Below, in pieces: positions 20,559 through 32,074 of a DNA stretch of 64,000 bases. A program made the position numbers and the translations under genes. The DNA comes from Prochlorococcus marinus XMU1412 (GTDB lineage: Bacteria > Cyanobacteriota > Cyanobacteriia > PCC-6307 > Cyanobiaceae), in the NCBI RefSeq assembly GCF_017696315.1, contig NZ_JAAORJ010000002.1, forward strand, positions 510,895-574,894, written 5' to 3'. How positions within the stretch are numbered: position 1 is the first letter of the stretch; every line of letters starts with the position of its first letter. The notes under the pieces are model-generated. The model made no database searches, was not told where the DNA came from, and worked only from the letters and a program-made list of their open reading frames with translations.

Positions 20559-21650
20559 TTATATTTTTATTTTTTGTTGTTCAAAATTTGAAATGACCTC
20601 TATTATGTCCCGTTTATTAATTTCAAAAGGCAAAAAGTGAATCTCAGATTTATCTCGACAAGTGAAATCAGCAATTTTATCTAAATTATTATTTTCAAAA
20701 ACATTTATTCCAAGTTGTCCTATTGTAGTTGGCAAATTCAATTCTTTCATGAGTACCAATAATTGTTTAATTGATTGATCAGCTAATTTATTATTGTTTT
20801 TCATTTCTTCTAATCTTAATTGCAATAATAATCCAACCCCAACAATTTCACCATGTAAGAATTTATTAGGAGTGATTATCTGAGTAATTGCATTATGAAT
20901 AGCATGTGCTGCTGCAGTCCTACACTTTTCTCCACCAATACCGCCAACTAATCCTGCCGTAAGTCCACAGGCTTCTACAGTATTTTGCCAAGAAGGATAA
21001 TTTTCAAATTGATCCTTAAACGCTTTTTCTCCATCTATTAATAATTGATCTCTTAAAACTCTTGATATCTGAATTGCTTGTTGAACAAGACCGTCATCTA
21101 TCGTTGCACTTGTTATTGAGGATTCGTACCATTTTGCCAAGGCATCTGCAATGCCACTTGCAAGTGTTCTTGATGGAGCTGTTTTAATAAATTTATGATC
21201 ATAAACTAGTATTTTCGGACAAGATCTTAATGCGACATCCTTTATGAATTGACCATCCTTTGTATATATATTTGATAATGCTGTCCAACCTGCACATGTA
21301 GAGGCGCTAAGGGGGACTGTAATACATGGGATATTAAGAGACTCGGCTATATATTTTCCAGAATCTAGAACTTTGCCACCCCCAGCTGCGATAACAGAAT
21401 CATTATTATTATTTGAAATGATATTCTTAACTCTTGTAATATCTTCGTAACAACAATCAAATTGTAAATTAGCGTAATTAACATTAAGTTTTTGATTTTT
21501 TAAATCTTTAAAAATATTATTTCTCAAATTATTAGTCTGAATGCCTCTACCTAGAATTAATGGACTTTTAGTTAATTCGGCAATATGAGGTAAAGATTCT
21601 TCCCAAGCATAATTTCCCCTATATATAGTTTCTGGAGAGATTGACTGCAT
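20559..21650 (-). CDS. Iron-containing alcohol / glycerol dehydrogenase family protein
   Basis: A 363-residue member of the GldA/Fe-ADH family, which oxidises or reduces small polyols using NAD(P). Visible: dinucleotide-binding AAGGGKVLDSGKY, PLSASTCAGWTALSNIY, and the metal site with Asp in ASGIADALAKWYE and His residues in AAAHAIHNAIT and FLHGEIVGVGLLLQ. It is called glycerol dehydrogenase in some genomes, but the substrate cannot be fixed. Located between clpC and the hydrolase gene, 17 bases after clpC's stop. Confidence 0.83.
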   Translation of the reverse strand: MQSISPETIYRGNYAWEESLPHIAELTKSPLILGRGIQTNNLRNNIFKDLKNQKLNVNYANLQFDCCYEDITRVKNIISNNNNDSVIAAGGGKVLDSGKYIAESLNIPCITVPLSASTCAGWTALSNIYTKDGQFIKDVALRSCPKILVYDHKFIKTAPSRTLASGIADALAKWYESSITSATIDDGLVQQAIQISRVLRDQLLIDGEKAFKDQFENYPSWQNTVEACGLTAGLVGGIGGEKCRTAAAHAIHNAITQIITPNKFLHGEIVGVGLLLQLRLEEMKNNNKLADQSIKQLLVLMKELNLPTTIGQLGINVFENNNLDKIADFTCRDKSEIHFLPFEINKRDIIEVISNFEQQKIKI

Positions 21651-21667
21651 ATATTTACTTTGAATGA

Positions 21668-24193
21668 TTAGAAATTAGCACCTGCTAGCTCTTGAGAAGA
21701 TTCTTCAGAAGAAATATTTATAGTAACTTTTTTATTATTATCTATATCAACTAATGCATTATCTCCATCTTTTATTCTCCCTGAAAGAACTTCTTCAGCC
21801 AAACTATCTTCGAGTAAACGCATAACTGCTCTTCTCAAAGGTCTTGCTCCATATGAAGGATTATAACCTTCTTCAACAAGCCTTTCTTTGAAAGCATCGG
21901 TAACATTTAACTTAATGCCCTTATCTTGTAATCGGACAAAAACTTCTTGCAACATTATTTCAGCAATTTCTTTAACTTCATTTTTAGTTAGTTGTCTAAA
22001 TACAATAATTTCATCAAGCCTATTTAAAAATTCAGGCCTAAAGTATTGCTTAAGTTCTTCATTAACTAGTGACTTAATTCTATTATATTGGCTATCTTCA
22101 ACTGAATCACCTGAGAATTCAAATCCTAGTCCACCACCTCCTTTCTCGATTACTTTTGAACCGATATTAGAAGTCATTATTAACAATGTATTTTTAAAAT
22201 CTACAGTTCTACCTTTGGAGTCAGTTAATCTTCCGTCTTCAAGTAGTTGCAATAATAAGTTAAAAACATCTGGATGCGCCTTTTCAACTTCATCAAATAA
22301 AACGACGGTATAAGGACGTCTTCTAACCGCTTCAGTAAGCTGACCTCCTTCATTAAAACCAACATAACCAGGAGGGGAGCCTATAAGTTTACTAACTGTA
22401 TGCCTTTCCATAAATTCTGACATATCTAATCTGATCATTGCTTCTTCACTACCGAAGAAATATGAAGCTAATGATTTAGTCAATTCAGTTTTACCAACAC
22501 CAGTAGGACCAGAGAAGATAAAACTTGCGATGGGTCTATTAGGATTTTTCAGTCCAACTCTTGCTCTTCTTATGGCTCTTGAGACAGCCTTTACAGCTTC
22601 ATCTTGTCCAATTAGCCTTTGGTGAAGTGTTTCCTCCATATTAAGAAGCTTGACTGATTCAGTTTCTGTTAGTTTTTGAACAGGAACACCAGTCCATGAA
22701 GCTACAATATGTGCTACATCCTCTTCACTAACAAGGGGACTTTGTAAAAGTTTTGAATCACTTTTTAAAGAATTATCAGCATCAGATTGCTCTCCAACTG
22801 TAGTTTCTTTTTTATTGTCCAATACCTCTTTAATTTTTGCAGACAATTCAATCTCCTTTTCACGTAATTGGCCAGCTTGATCGAAATTTTGATCTCTTAC
22901 AGATTCTTCCTTCTGTTTTTGAACTTGTCTTAATTCTCTATCAATTTGTTTTGCTTCAGGGGGAAGTTTAGAGTTTATTAAACGTACTCTACTTCCAGCC
23001 TCGTCGATGAGGTCAATAGCCTTATCAGGTAAAAATCTGTCAGATATATAACGATCTCCTAAATGAGCGGCAGCCTCTAGAGCATCATCAGTAATTTTTA
23101 GACGATGATGTTGTTCGTAACGCTCTCTAAGACCTCTTAAAATTTCGATTGTATCTTCTATAGATGGCTCCCCTACCATTACAGGCTGGAATCTTCTTTC
23201 TAGAGCAGCATCTCTTTCAATATGTTTTCTATATTCATCAAGAGTTGTTGCTCCAATACATTGAAGTTCCCCTCTAGCTAATGCTGGCTTGAGTATATTT
23301 GCTGCATCTATAGCTCCTTCAGCAGCTCCAGCACCAATTAAAGTATGCACTTCATCTATGACAAGAATGACATTACCTGCTGATTTAATTTCTTCCATTA
23401 TTTTTTTTAACCTTTCTTCAAATTCACCTCTATATTTTGTTCCTGCCACCAAAAGACCTATATCAAGAGTCAAAACTCTTTTATCTTCAAGTATGTCTGG
23501 AATATCCCCAGTTTGTATTCTTTGAGCTAAACCTTCTGCGATAGCTGTTTTACCTACACCTGGCTCTCCAATAAGTACAGGATTATTTTTTGTCCTTCTG
23601 CCAAGTATTTGAACTACACGATCTATTTCTGAATGGCGTCCAACGACTGGATCTAATTTTGATTCACTTGCTAATTTTGTTAAATTTGTTCCGAATTCAT
23701 CAAGAGTAGCAGTTTTTAAGTTGCCCTTATTTGTACTGGTCCCTGTGCCAACTTCCGCTGTTTCACCTAGCATTCTTATAACTTGAGTTCTAACTTTTGT
23801 AAGGTCAATATTAAGGTTTTCAAGAACTCTTGCAGCCACACCTTCACCTTCTCTTATTAAACCTAACAATAGATGTTCTGTCCCAATGTAATTATGGCCA
23901 AGTTGACGAGCCTCTTCTAAAGATAGTTCTAAAACTCTTTTAGCCCTAGGAGTAAAAGGTATTTCTACAGCTACAAACCCTGAACCTCTACCTATTATCT
24001 TTTCCACCTCTATCCTTGAATCTTTTAAATTAACTCCAAGTGATTTGAGCACTTTTGCTGCAACCCCAGTCCCTTCTCCAATTAACCCCAAAAGAATTTG
24101 TTCAGTTCCAACAAAATTATGACCAAGTCTTCTAGCTTCCTCTTGAGCAAGCATAATGACTTTTATAGCCTTTTCTGTAAATCTTTCAAACAT
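21668..24193 (-). CDS. clpC: ATP-dependent Clp protease ATP-binding subunit ClpC
   Basis: Hsp100 unfoldase that feeds substrates to the ClpP/ClpR protease in the cytosol and at thylakoids. The 841 residues show two N-terminal Clp repeats ([19 protein letters not shown] and a second copy), AAA-1 with Walker [10 protein letters not shown], a UVR-type middle segment, AAA-2 with GPTGVGKTE and Walker [14 protein letters not shown], and a ClpP-contact region. Length is normal. Preceded by a 178-base spacer and followed closely by the gldA-like gene on the same strand. Confidence 0.98.
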   Translation of the reverse strand: MFERFTEKAIKVIMLAQEEARRLGHNFVGTEQILLGLIGEGTGVAAKVLKSLGVNLKDSRIEVEKIIGRGSGFVAVEIPFTPRAKRVLELSLEEARQLGHNYIGTEHLLLGLIREGEGVAARVLENLNIDLTKVRTQVIRMLGETAEVGTGTSTNKGNLKTATLDEFGTNLTKLASESKLDPVVGRHSEIDRVVQILGRRTKNNPVLIGEPGVGKTAIAEGLAQRIQTGDIPDILEDKRVLTLDIGLLVAGTKYRGEFEERLKKIMEEIKSAGNVILVIDEVHTLIGAGAAEGAIDAANILKPALARGELQCIGATTLDEYRKHIERDAALERRFQPVMVGEPSIEDTIEILRGLRERYEQHHRLKITDDALEAAAHLGDRYISDRFLPDKAIDLIDEAGSRVRLINSKLPPEAKQIDRELRQVQKQKEESVRDQNFDQAGQLREKEIELSAKIKEVLDNKKETTVGEQSDADNSLKSDSKLLQSPLVSEEDVAHIVASWTGVPVQKLTETESVKLLNMEETLHQRLIGQDEAVKAVSRAIRRARVGLKNPNRPIASFIFSGPTGVGKTELTKSLASYFFGSEEAMIRLDMSEFMERHTVSKLIGSPPGYVGFNEGGQLTEAVRRRPYTVVLFDEVEKAHPDVFNLLLQLLEDGRLTDSKGRTVDFKNTLLIMTSNIGSKVIEKGGGGLGFEFSGDSVEDSQYNRIKSLVNEELKQYFRPEFLNRLDEIIVFRQLTKNEVKEIAEIMLQEVFVRLQDKGIKLNVTDAFKERLVEEGYNPSYGARPLRRAVMRLLEDSLAEEVLSGRIKDGDNALVDIDNNKKVTINISSEESSQELAGANF

Positions 24194-24371
24194 TAGAAGA
24201 TTAAATTCCTACTAATAACCTACCAGTAATATGTCAATTTTGTGTTCAGAATGAGCTTTTGTGAATACCCAAAAGTATAATTTATTAATTTAAATTGAAC
24301 ATTTTTAGTGATATAGCAAGAAATTATAGTAATTTCAAGGATTCTGGTTATCCGAACAATTAAATTTTACA

Positions 24372-24812
24372 TTATTTTGTTGTTAATTTTTTTTCTTTTA
24401 AAAGAGCATGTGAACCATCTTTATAATAATTTTTTCTTATTCCTACAGTAGAAAAATCAAAGCGACTATAAAATCTTTCAGCATTAACATTGACCTGAGA
24501 AACCTCCAATAGAATTTTTTTTAAATTTAATTTTTCACATTTTTTTATTAAATAGCTCATAAGGTATGATCCAAAACCCTTTTTCCTAAATCTCTTATTA
24601 ACAACAAAATAATTTATTTGAGCTTCATCAAGAACAACCTGAAAAACACATATTCCAATGACTAAATTTACAATTAATAACCCAAAGATTTTTGTACCTT
24701 CTTTTTTGAATTCGTTAGCCCATTGTTTCTTGCTCCATAGGGAAATTGTATTTGAATCTAATTCATAACATAAATCAATATCTTTCTTATTTATTTGTTT
24801 GATAGATATCAT
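24372..24812 (-). CDS. rimI: GNAT N-acetyltransferase, RimI-like
   Basis: A 146-residue GNAT protein. The acetyl-CoA-binding RFRKKGFGSYLMSYLI segment (Q/RxxGxG/A) is clear, followed by LLEVSQVNVNAERFYSRFDF, which matches the RimI group of ribosomal-protein S18 acetyltransferases, and YYKDGSHALLKEK at the end. The specific substrate is inferred from the family. Divergent from lysA, with 88 bases between. Confidence 0.8.
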   Translation of the reverse strand: MISIKQINKKDIDLCYELDSNTISLWSKKQWANEFKKEGTKIFGLLIVNLVIGICVFQVVLDEAQINYFVVNKRFRKKGFGSYLMSYLIKKCEKLNLKKILLEVSQVNVNAERFYSRFDFSTVGIRKNYYKDGSHALLKEKKLTTK

Positions 24813-24900
24813 TTTATTATGTATGTATATTTAAAAAGTTCAAATCTAGAGTCATTATAAAATATGACAGTTTTGGCAAAACTTTATTTAAAGTTCTCCT

Positions 24901-26268
24901 ATGGAAGAAAAACAATCTTTTTTAAAACAGAAAATTGACTTGGAAAGTCCTAATAAAAATATCGTACCTATTACTACATCCATTGGAGGAGATGGAAAAT
25001 TGTCAATTGGTGGATGTTCTATTGAAGAGTTAGTTAAAAAATATGATTCTCCTCTTTATATATTGGATGAAATCACTTTAAGAAAGTCTTGTAGAGCCTA
25101 TAAAAAAGCATTAGAAAAATATTACCCAGGGGAATCTCTCCCTATATATGCTTCCAAGGCAAATAGCTCTATATTCATGAGTAATCTTGTTTCCTCAGAA
25201 GGTTTAGGACTTGATGCAGTCTCAGAAGGAGAATTATTAACTGCTCTAAAGGGTGGTGTACCAAACGAAAAAATTGTTTTTCATGGGAATAATAAATCTG
25301 ACAAAGAAATTGATTTCGCAATAAGAAATAACATCAAAATAATCGTAGATAATGATTATGACTTAAGAAGACTAGAGGAGATATCAAATTCATTAAATCA
25401 TGACTTAGAAATAATGATTCGCTTCACTCCCGGAATCGAATGCCATACACATGAATACATTAGAACAGGTTCATTTGATAGCAAATTTGGTTTTGGAATC
25501 GAATATTTGAATAATTTATTTGCGAGCATAAGCGAAACTAAACACCTAAAATTAAAAGGAATACATGCTCATATTGGTTCCCAGATCTTTGAACTAGACC
25601 CTCATAAGGATCTAGGTGAAATAATGGTAAAAGTTATTTTAGACGCTAAAAATTTTGGCCATAATATTAAAGAACTTAATGTTGGTGGAGGTTTAGGCAT
25701 TAAATATACAAAAGATGATGATCCGCCTTCTATCGATGAATGGGTAAGAACAATTTCCAACTCAGTTGTTAATGCTTGTAAAAAACACAATTTAGATCTG
25801 CCAAAATTGATGTGCGAGCCTGGAAGATCTATCGTATCAACAGCAGGCATAACAATTTACAAAATTGGAGCTTTTAAAGAAATTCCAGGAATCAGAACTT
25901 ATTTGTCTGTTGATGGCGGGATGAGTGATAATCCAAGGCCAATAACATATCAATCAAATTATTCTGCATGTTTGGTAAAAAACCCCTTTAATTTTAATTC
26001 AAAAAATAAATATACAATTGCTGGCAAACACTGCGAATCAGGAGATGTATTGTTTAAGGAGATAGAACTAGCAAATTGTGAAACAGGAGATCTAATATGT
26101 GTTTTTGGTACTGGTGCTTACAATAATTCAATGAGTTCTAACTACAACAGAATACCGAGACCCGCAGCACTTTTAGTTTGTAATGGAGAAGCAGAAATTA
26201 TTCAAAAAAGAGAAAGTCCATTTGATCTTTTGAAATATGATGTTTTGCCTGATCGCTTTATTAAATAA
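24901..26268 (+). CDS. lysA: Diaminopimelate decarboxylase
   Basis: Last step of lysine synthesis: decarboxylates meso-diaminopimelate. The 455 residues show the fold III PLP enzyme layout: PLP Lys in YASKANSS, GLDAVSEGEL, HAHIGSQIFE, LNVGGGLGI, MCEPGRSIV and the C-terminal GKHCESGDVLF. The N-terminus is about 25 residues longer than E. coli's, which is usual in cyanobacteria. It heads a rightward run lysA-cdaA-uppS-bioB-trhO. Confidence 0.97.
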   Translation: MEEKQSFLKQKIDLESPNKNIVPITTSIGGDGKLSIGGCSIEELVKKYDSPLYILDEITLRKSCRAYKKALEKYYPGESLPIYASKANSSIFMSNLVSSEGLGLDAVSEGELLTALKGGVPNEKIVFHGNNKSDKEIDFAIRNNIKIIVDNDYDLRRLEEISNSLNHDLEIMIRFTPGIECHTHEYIRTGSFDSKFGFGIEYLNNLFASISETKHLKLKGIHAHIGSQIFELDPHKDLGEIMVKVILDAKNFGHNIKELNVGGGLGIKYTKDDDPPSIDEWVRTISNSVVNACKKHNLDLPKLMCEPGRSIVSTAGITIYKIGAFKEIPGIRTYLSVDGGMSDNPRPITYQSNYSACLVKNPFNFNSKNKYTIAGKHCESGDVLFKEIELANCETGDLICVFGTGAYNNSMSSNYNRIPRPAALLVCNGEAEIIQKRESPFDLLKYDVLPDRFIK

Positions 26269-26302
26269 AATCAGGTAAATTTAAATTAATTTAGTTTTTA
26301 GT

Positions 26303-27211
26303 GTGAATTTCTGGGGGATTATAAATTTAAAGCTTTTATTAGATGTCTTATTTGCTGTTGGTTTCGGACTTTTATTATTTTCTAGAGTAAAAGAACAACG
26401 GACATTATGGCTGCTAAGAGGATATTTGTTTTTAGTCTCATCAGCATGGTTTATTCAAAGATATGCATACTTACCACTAACATCAAAATTAATTGATGCT
26501 GTTGTCCTCGCTTGCTCTCTTTCATTAGCGATCCTTTGGCAAGGAGAGTTAAGAAGATTAATGGAACTACTAGGCACTGGGAGGCTAGCTGTATTACTTG
26601 GGAATCCCCCAAGAGAATTTAGAGCAACTTCAACTACTATTACTCAGTTAGTTGATACTGCAGGTAAACTCTCTCAAAATAGAAGAGGGGCTTTAATCGT
26701 TGTAGATTTGGGGAGTGATTTAAGACCTGAAGATTTTTTATATTCAGGTACCCATATTGAGGCACAATTATCAACTGACCTTTTAATAAATCTTTTTGCA
26801 ACAGATACGCCTTTACATGATGGAGCAGTTCTTGTGAAAGGGAATAAAATAATTTCTGCTGGCGTAATACTTCCTCTTTCAAGACAAGGAATAAGTAGAT
26901 ATGGCACAAGACATTTAGCAGCATTAGGAATTACAGAAAGATTTGACAGATGTATTTGTATTGTTGTTTCTGAAGAAACAGGTACGTTATCATTAGCAAA
27001 CCAAGGCAAACTAGAAAGGCCAATAACCAGCAGCAGGTTACAAGAACTTCTTGCAAAACTGATTGGTAATCAAAACTCTATGGGAGCAAATAAAGCATCT
27101 TTAAGTAAAAATGTCTTATCCCAAAAGACAAGCTCAGGTGATAATATCATCAGTGATATTAATAAAAAAAAGTCAGAAAAATCAGAAATTTTTATAAACA
27201 AAAAGGATTAA
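26303..27211 (+). CDS. cdaA: Diadenylate cyclase (c-di-AMP synthase), CdaA type
   Basis: Membrane-bound enzyme that makes c-di-AMP from two ATP. The 302 residues have three N-terminal membrane segments (to about residue 75), then a DisA_N domain with the catalytic LHDGAVLVKG motif and GTRHLAALGITE. In canonical cyclases the latter is RHR; here it reads RHL. The start is GTG at 26303. uppS follows after three bases; in many bacteria cdaA is coupled to glmM, which is not so here. C-terminal tail after about 250 is low complexity. c-di-AMP in cyanobacteria is linked to night-time redox and ion balance. Confidence 0.93.
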   Translation: MNFWGIINLKLLLDVLFAVGFGLLLFSRVKEQRTLWLLRGYLFLVSSAWFIQRYAYLPLTSKLIDAVVLACSLSLAILWQGELRRLMELLGTGRLAVLLGNPPREFRATSTTITQLVDTAGKLSQNRRGALIVVDLGSDLRPEDFLYSGTHIEAQLSTDLLINLFATDTPLHDGAVLVKGNKIISAGVILPLSRQGISRYGTRHLAALGITERFDRCICIVVSEETGTLSLANQGKLERPITSSRLQELLAKLIGNQNSMGANKASLSKNVLSQKTSSGDNIISDINKKKSEKSEIFINKKD

Positions 27212-27214
27212 CTA

Positions 27215-28018
27215 ATGAGTTTAGAAAAAGTAATAGACAATAAAATTAGTAACTTATCAATGAAAATAGATAAGCAAAAATTGCCTAGACATGTAGCAAT
27301 AATTATGGACGGCAATGGAAGATGGGCGACTAGAAAAGGTTTACCCAGATCATTTGGACATAAACAGGGCGTTAGTGTATTAAAAAAAATTCTCAAATCT
27401 GCAAAAAATTTAGGTTGTAAAGAAATTACTGTTTATGCTTTTTCAACTGAGAATTGGGCAAGACCAGCAAAAGAAGTTGATTTCCTCATAAATCTTTTTA
27501 GCGAAGTTTTAAAAAACGAAATTAAAGAGATACATGAAGAATCAACAAAAATAAAATTTATTGGTGATTTAACTCCTTTCCCAAGAAATTTAAAAGAAAT
27601 AATCTCTAGTTCAGAATCACTTACTAAAAACAATAATAAATTTTTATTCAATGTTTGTGTTAATTACGGAGGTAGACAAGAAATAGTAAAAGTTGCTAAA
27701 GAACTAGCATTAAAATCTTCTGCTGGGGAAATAAAACCAAGTGAAATCAATGAAGAATTATTTAATTCAGAGCTATTAACTGGAGGGATTAAGGATCCAG
27801 AATTGCTAATAAGAACTAGTGGCGAAAAAAGGATAAGTAATTTTTTATTATGGCAATTAGCATATTCAGAAATTTATATATCTGACGTACTTTGGCCAGA
27901 TTTCAATGAGCATGAATTTTTTAAAGCAATAATTGATTACCAATCAAGAAATAGACGTTTCGGCGGGATAGAATCATTACCAAATGAATCTTTTGAAGAT
28001 TCTCAATATTCTTCCTAA
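27215..28018 (+). CDS. uppS: Isoprenyl (undecaprenyl) diphosphate synthase
   Basis: cis-Prenyltransferase that elongates farnesyl-PP to the C55 lipid carrier for peptidoglycan and polysaccharide. The 267 residues show the signature [20 protein letters not shown] with the P-loop-like Asp, [11 protein letters not shown] and [23 protein letters not shown]. It overlaps no neighbour but lies 3 bases after cdaA and 5 before bioB, so one transcript is likely. Confidence 0.97.
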   Translation: MSLEKVIDNKISNLSMKIDKQKLPRHVAIIMDGNGRWATRKGLPRSFGHKQGVSVLKKILKSAKNLGCKEITVYAFSTENWARPAKEVDFLINLFSEVLKNEIKEIHEESTKIKFIGDLTPFPRNLKEIISSSESLTKNNNKFLFNVCVNYGGRQEIVKVAKELALKSSAGEIKPSEINEELFNSELLTGGIKDPELLIRTSGEKRISNFLLWQLAYSEIYISDVLWPDFNEHEFFKAIIDYQSRNRRFGGIESLPNESFEDSQYSS

Positions 28019-28023
28019 TAAAA

Positions 28024-29031
28024 ATGGTTAATTCGAATAATCAGTTATTTAAAGAAATTAGGTTCGATTGGAATAAAGAGGAGATATTGGGAATACTTAA
28101 TATGCCTCTTATTGATTTAATGTGGGAATCACAAACCGTTCACAGGAAATTTAACAACTACGATATTCAATTAGCATCATTGTTTAGCGTAAAAACTGGT
28201 GGATGTGAAGAAAATTGTTCGTACTGTAGTCAATCAATTTATAGTTCTAGCGACATCAAAAGTCATCCACAATTTCAAGTTGAAGAGGTTTTAGCAAGAG
28301 CTCAAATAGCAAAAAATGAGGGAGCAGATAGGTTTTGTATGGGGTGGGCGTGGAGAGAAATTAGAGATGGGAAATCTTTTAATGCAATGTTAGAGATGGT
28401 TAGCGGCGTAAGAGATTTAGGGATGGAAGCATGCGTTACTGCTGGGATGCTTACAGAAGAACAAGCTTCCAGACTGGCTGATGCAGGTTTAACCGCGTAT
28501 AACCACAATCTTGACACTAGTCCTGAGCATTATAAAAATATTATTACGACAAGAACTTATCAAGACAGACTTGATACTATCAAAAGAGTAAGGAATGCAG
28601 GAATAAATGTTTGTTGTGGAGGGATAATAGGTTTGGGTGAAACTAATAGCGATAGAGCATCTCTTTTAAAAGTGCTTTCAAATATGAATCCACACCCTGA
28701 AAGTGTTCCTATAAATTCACTGGTAGCTATTGAAGGTACTGGTTTAGAAGATAATCAAGAAATTGATTCTATTGAAATGATAAGGATGATAGCTACAGCA
28801 AGAATTCTTATGCCTAAAAGTAAAATAAGATTAAGTGCAGGGCGAGAAAAGCTTTCAAAAGAAGCCCAAATTTTATGTTTTCAATGTGGAGCAAATTCAA
28901 TTTTTTATGGAGATGAGTTACTCACAACTTCAAATCCATCTTTTCAATCAGACAGAAAACTTCTTAAAGAGGTAGGAGTATCATTTAACAAAGATTTTGA
29001 AACTCATGAAAAAACATTATCTTCTTTATGA
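28024..29031 (+). CDS. bioB: Biotin synthase
   Basis: Radical SAM enzyme inserting sulfur into dethiobiotin. The 335 residues contain the [4Fe-4S] motif [11 protein letters not shown], the [12 protein letters not shown] segment, the [10 protein letters not shown] and the [2Fe-2S] ligand Cys region ending in [19 protein letters not shown]. Its stop overlaps the trhO start by four bases (ATGA), so the two are translationally coupled. Confidence 0.97.
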   Translation: MVNSNNQLFKEIRFDWNKEEILGILNMPLIDLMWESQTVHRKFNNYDIQLASLFSVKTGGCEENCSYCSQSIYSSSDIKSHPQFQVEEVLARAQIAKNEGADRFCMGWAWREIRDGKSFNAMLEMVSGVRDLGMEACVTAGMLTEEQASRLADAGLTAYNHNLDTSPEHYKNIITTRTYQDRLDTIKRVRNAGINVCCGGIIGLGETNSDRASLLKVLSNMNPHPESVPINSLVAIEGTGLEDNQEIDSIEMIRMIATARILMPKSKIRLSAGREKLSKEAQILCFQCGANSIFYGDELLTTSNPSFQSDRKLLKEVGVSFNKDFETHEKTLSSL

Positions 29032-29960
29032 AAGGCAAAAATTATAAAATAGTTTCTCTTTACTCTTTCTTCCCATTTCAAGAAAACCTAATTATTAATC
29101 TAAAAAATCAATTATTAGAAATCGAAAATGAAAATGATCTTTCAGGGTTGTTAATTTTTGCAAGTGAGGGTATTAATGGAACTATTTGTGCCGAGAAAAA
29201 TGTAATTGATTTTGTTATCAATTTACTTAATAAATATGCAGGTAATAGAAATTTGAATATTAAAGTAAACTTTTCAAAAGACAAAGTCTTCAAAAAATTA
29301 AAGATAAAAATCAAAAAAGAAATAGTCACCATGGGTGTCCCTGAAATAAACCCTGCAGAAAATAATGGGACCTATATTGACTCAGCTGATTGGAATAAGT
29401 TAATTAAAAATCAAAATACAATAGTCATTGATACTAGAAATCATTATGAGGTTTCTTTAGGTACATTTCAGAACTCTATAAACCCAAATACAAGAAACTT
29501 TAGCGAATTCCCAAAGTGGGTAGATGATCATTTAGAAACCCATTTAGAAAATAAACAGGATACAAATATAGCAATGTTCTGTACCGGAGGAATAAGATGT
29601 GAAAAAGCTACTAGTTTGCTGAAAAGGAAAGGTTATAAAAATATTTATCACCTAAAAGGGGGCATCCTTCAATACCTTTATGATACTCCAAAAGAAAATA
29701 ACTTATTTGAAGGTGAATGTTATGTTTTTGATAAAAGAGTTGCTTTAGATCATGAATTAGAAAAAGGCTCATACTCGATTTGTCATGCATGTGGAATGCC
29801 AATTTCAATTCAAGATCAAGAAAGAAAAGAATTTAGAAAAGGTATCCAATGTCATTTCTGCATAGACCAATTCAGTGATGATGATAGGAAAAGGTTTGAA
29901 GAAAGACAAAAACAAATCGATATATTAAAAGTTGAAAATCATAAAATCTATAAGGACTAA
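29028..29960 (+). CDS. trhO: tRNA uridine 5-oxyacetate pathway hydroxylase TrhO (rhodanese family, YceA-like)
   Basis: A 310-residue protein with an N-terminal acylphosphatase-like part, a rhodanese domain with active-site [10 protein letters not shown] and C-terminal Cys pairs (CHACGMP and CHFC). TrhO hydroxylates U34 of certain tRNAs using O2. The start codon overlaps the bioB stop. It lies inside the lysA-cdaA-uppS-bioB run. Family assignment rests on the rhodanese motif and the Cys-rich C-terminus. Confidence 0.9.
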   Translation: MKGKNYKIVSLYSFFPFQENLIINLKNQLLEIENENDLSGLLIFASEGINGTICAEKNVIDFVINLLNKYAGNRNLNIKVNFSKDKVFKKLKIKIKKEIVTMGVPEINPAENNGTYIDSADWNKLIKNQNTIVIDTRNHYEVSLGTFQNSINPNTRNFSEFPKWVDDHLETHLENKQDTNIAMFCTGGIRCEKATSLLKRKGYKNIYHLKGGILQYLYDTPKENNLFEGECYVFDKRVALDHELEKGSYSICHACGMPISIQDQERKEFRKGIQCHFCIDQFSDDDRKRFEERQKQIDILKVENHKIYKD

Positions 29961-29971
29961 TTTTCAAAATA

Positions 29972-30472
29972 ATGAAGGTTGAAGAATTAGAAAAATTAGC
30001 GGGTACTATTGGATTATTAATTAAAATTCAAGTTAGAGAAACTCTTGGATTATGTTTCTTTAGAATCGTGATTGCAGAACAGAAAGATAACATAATTAAG
30101 ATTTGGGCCGAAATGAAAGGTTGGACTTATTTGAATAAACAAGGTATTCAGCTTGATACATTAAGAATCCTTAGTAAATCTCCTGCATTTGTTTCGGAAT
30201 TAATATGGGCAACAACTATGGCTTGGGCAATTGAAAAAAAATCAAGCAACAAAGTAAGACTTTTAGCCATTTTTGATAGTGAAGGATATAGTAAAAAACT
30301 TGTAAGATATTTCAAGTTAATAGGATTCAAAATTGTCAAAGAAGTTGGTTCTAGCCCAGTAGATCTTTTATTAAGATTGGTTTGGGGAGGTGCAGGTACA
30401 CTTATGAACGGGGAATGTATTTCCATATTGAAAAGACTTGAAAAGAAACTCTCTTTAATTAAAGAAAGTTAA
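29972..30472 (+). CDS. Conserved hypothetical cyanobacterial protein
   Basis: A 166-residue soluble protein of unknown function. Mixed alpha/beta content, with a segment VRLLAIFDSEGYSKKLVRYFKLIGFKIVKEVGSS that resembles the acetyl-CoA-binding core of a GNAT fold but lacks a clear Q/RxxGxG/A motif. So it may be a degenerate acetyltransferase, or unrelated. It begins 12 bases after trhO and its stop overlaps the convergent lipA stop by four bases. Confidence 0.65.
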   Translation: MKVEELEKLAGTIGLLIKIQVRETLGLCFFRIVIAEQKDNIIKIWAEMKGWTYLNKQGIQLDTLRILSKSPAFVSELIWATTMAWAIEKKSSNKVRLLAIFDSEGYSKKLVRYFKLIGFKIVKEVGSSPVDLLLRLVWGGAGTLMNGECISILKRLEKKLSLIKES

Positions 30473-31368
30473 CCCACGTGATAACTACTTCTTACTAAAG
30501 GGCCAGAAGATACTTTTTTGAATCCTAATTTCTTAGAGAAGCGATATAAATATTTAAACTCTGATGGATCCCAATATTTCTTAACTGCCAAATGATTGAA
30601 TGAGGGCCTTAAATATTGGCCAATTGTAATTTGATCACAATCTATTTTTCTAAGATCATAAATTGTATTTTTTATTTCATCCAATGTTTCCCCAAGTCCT
30701 AACATAATGCCTGATTTAGTTTGAATATGAGGAGCAATATCCTTTGACTTTTTTAGTAAAATAAGGGATTTTTTGTAATTTGCCCCCCTCCTAACTTCTT
30801 TTTGCAGTCTTTCAACAGTTTCAAGATTATGATTAAAGCATATTGGATCTTTTTCTAAAATCATCTTCAATCTCTCAGTCTGAAGGTTATTTGTTTCATC
30901 AAGATTTTTGCCTCCACCCCATAAATCAGGAGTTAAAACTTCAATTTTAATTGTTGAATCAATTTTTCTAATCTCATCAATTGTAGATATAAATAAATTT
31001 GCGCCATGATCAGGGAGATCGTCTCTAGCTACAGATGTCAAAACAACATATTTCAAATTTAGTACTTTCACTGCTTCAGCGACTTGAGTACATTCATCAA
31101 TATTGATAGAACTAGGCCTCCCTTTATTTACCTGACAAAAAGCACATGAACGTGAACATATCGATCCACCCAGTAAGAAGGTGGCTGTTCCTGAGGCATA
31201 ACATTCTGCTCTATTTGGACATCTTGCTTCTTCACAAATAGTATGAATATTTGATTTTTTTATGAGTGTTTGTATTTTTGCGAATTCTGAAGCTTTACTA
31301 ACAGGAAATTTAATCCAAGAGGGAAGTCTTAAGATTTTTTCTTTCTTGATTAGATTATTGTCTCTCAT
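30469..31368 (-). CDS. lipA: Lipoyl synthase
   Basis: Radical SAM enzyme that inserts two sulfurs into octanoyl-protein to make lipoyl groups for 2-oxoacid dehydrogenases and glycine cleavage. The 299 residues hold the auxiliary-cluster motif CEEARCPNRAEC and the radical SAM motif CSRSCAFC, plus the C-terminal GPLVRSSYH. The stop lies opposite the end of the hypothetical gene. recR is immediately upstream on the same strand with 3 bases between, so the two are probably co-transcribed. Confidence 0.97.
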   Translation of the reverse strand: MRDNNLIKKEKILRLPSWIKFPVSKASEFAKIQTLIKKSNIHTICEEARCPNRAECYASGTATFLLGGSICSRSCAFCQVNKGRPSSINIDECTQVAEAVKVLNLKYVVLTSVARDDLPDHGANLFISTIDEIRKIDSTIKIEVLTPDLWGGGKNLDETNNLQTERLKMILEKDPICFNHNLETVERLQKEVRRGANYKKSLILLKKSKDIAPHIQTKSGIMLGLGETLDEIKNTIYDLRKIDCDQITIGQYLRPSFNHLAVKKYWDPSEFKYLYRFSKKLGFKKVSSGPLVRSSYHVG

Positions 31369-31371
31369 TGT

Positions 31372-31971
31372 CTAATTTAGTTTTGTTCTACCTTCTAAGG
31401 CCCTTGCAAGTGTAACTTCATCCACATATTCAAGTTCACTGCCCATTGGGAGCCCATATGCAATCCTCGTAACTTTAGTAAAAGGGGCTAACAATTTTCC
31501 AATATAAAGACTTGTTGTATCTCCCTCAACACTAGGGGTCAATGCCAATATGATTTCATCTATTTCAGACTTACTAACTCTTTCTACCAAGCTTCTTATT
31601 TCTAAGAGTTCGGGGCCAACAGAATCCATTGGGGATATTAAACCACCAATAACATGGTAAACACCTTTAAATTCTCTGGCGCGCTCCAAAGCAAGCAGAT
31701 CTTTTGTTTCTGCTACTACACAGATTAGTTTTTGATTTCTTTCAATATTCCTACAAATTTCGCATTCATCTTCTGAAGTCAAATTGAAACATTTTTTGCA
31801 ACGACCAACATTACTACGTGCCTCTAACAGAGCCTTTGAAAATTCTCTTATTGTACTTTCAGGTTGTTTTAAAATAAACAGGGCTAATCGTTGCGCTGTT
31901 CTTGGACCAATCCCTGGGAATTTCTCAAAATGACCGATTAATTTTGAAAGTGGTTTGGTATAAGTAATCAA
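31372..31971 (-). CDS. recR: Recombination mediator RecR
   Basis: Ring-forming mediator that works with RecO/RecF to load RecA at gaps. The 199 residues show helix-hairpin-helix [16 protein letters not shown], a Cys4 zinc finger ([16 protein letters not shown]) and a Toprim domain with [13 protein letters not shown] and [12 protein letters not shown]. Length is normal. Divergent from the PsbP-like gene, sharing a ~100-base promoter region. It is notable that recBCD genes lie 5 kb away. Confidence 0.97.
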   Translation of the reverse strand: MITYTKPLSKLIGHFEKFPGIGPRTAQRLALFILKQPESTIREFSKALLEARSNVGRCKKCFNLTSEDECEICRNIERNQKLICVVAETKDLLALERAREFKGVYHVIGGLISPMDSVGPELLEIRSLVERVSKSEIDEIILALTPSVEGDTTSLYIGKLLAPFTKVTRIAYGLPMGSELEYVDEVTLARALEGRTKLN

Positions 31972-32074
31972 AATTAAACTATTTCTAAAGATAATTTAGA
32001 CGCAAAATTCCGAATTGCCATAATTGTTTGCTTTTAATGTCTTATTATGTTTTCAGTTAGTAATTTCAAACAAA

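Noticed and set aside
21888..22313. Long antisense frame opposite clpC (141 codons)
   Set aside because: Mirrors the codon pattern of clpC, has no Shine-Dalgarno and reads as low-complexity Ser/Leu; a shadow frame.
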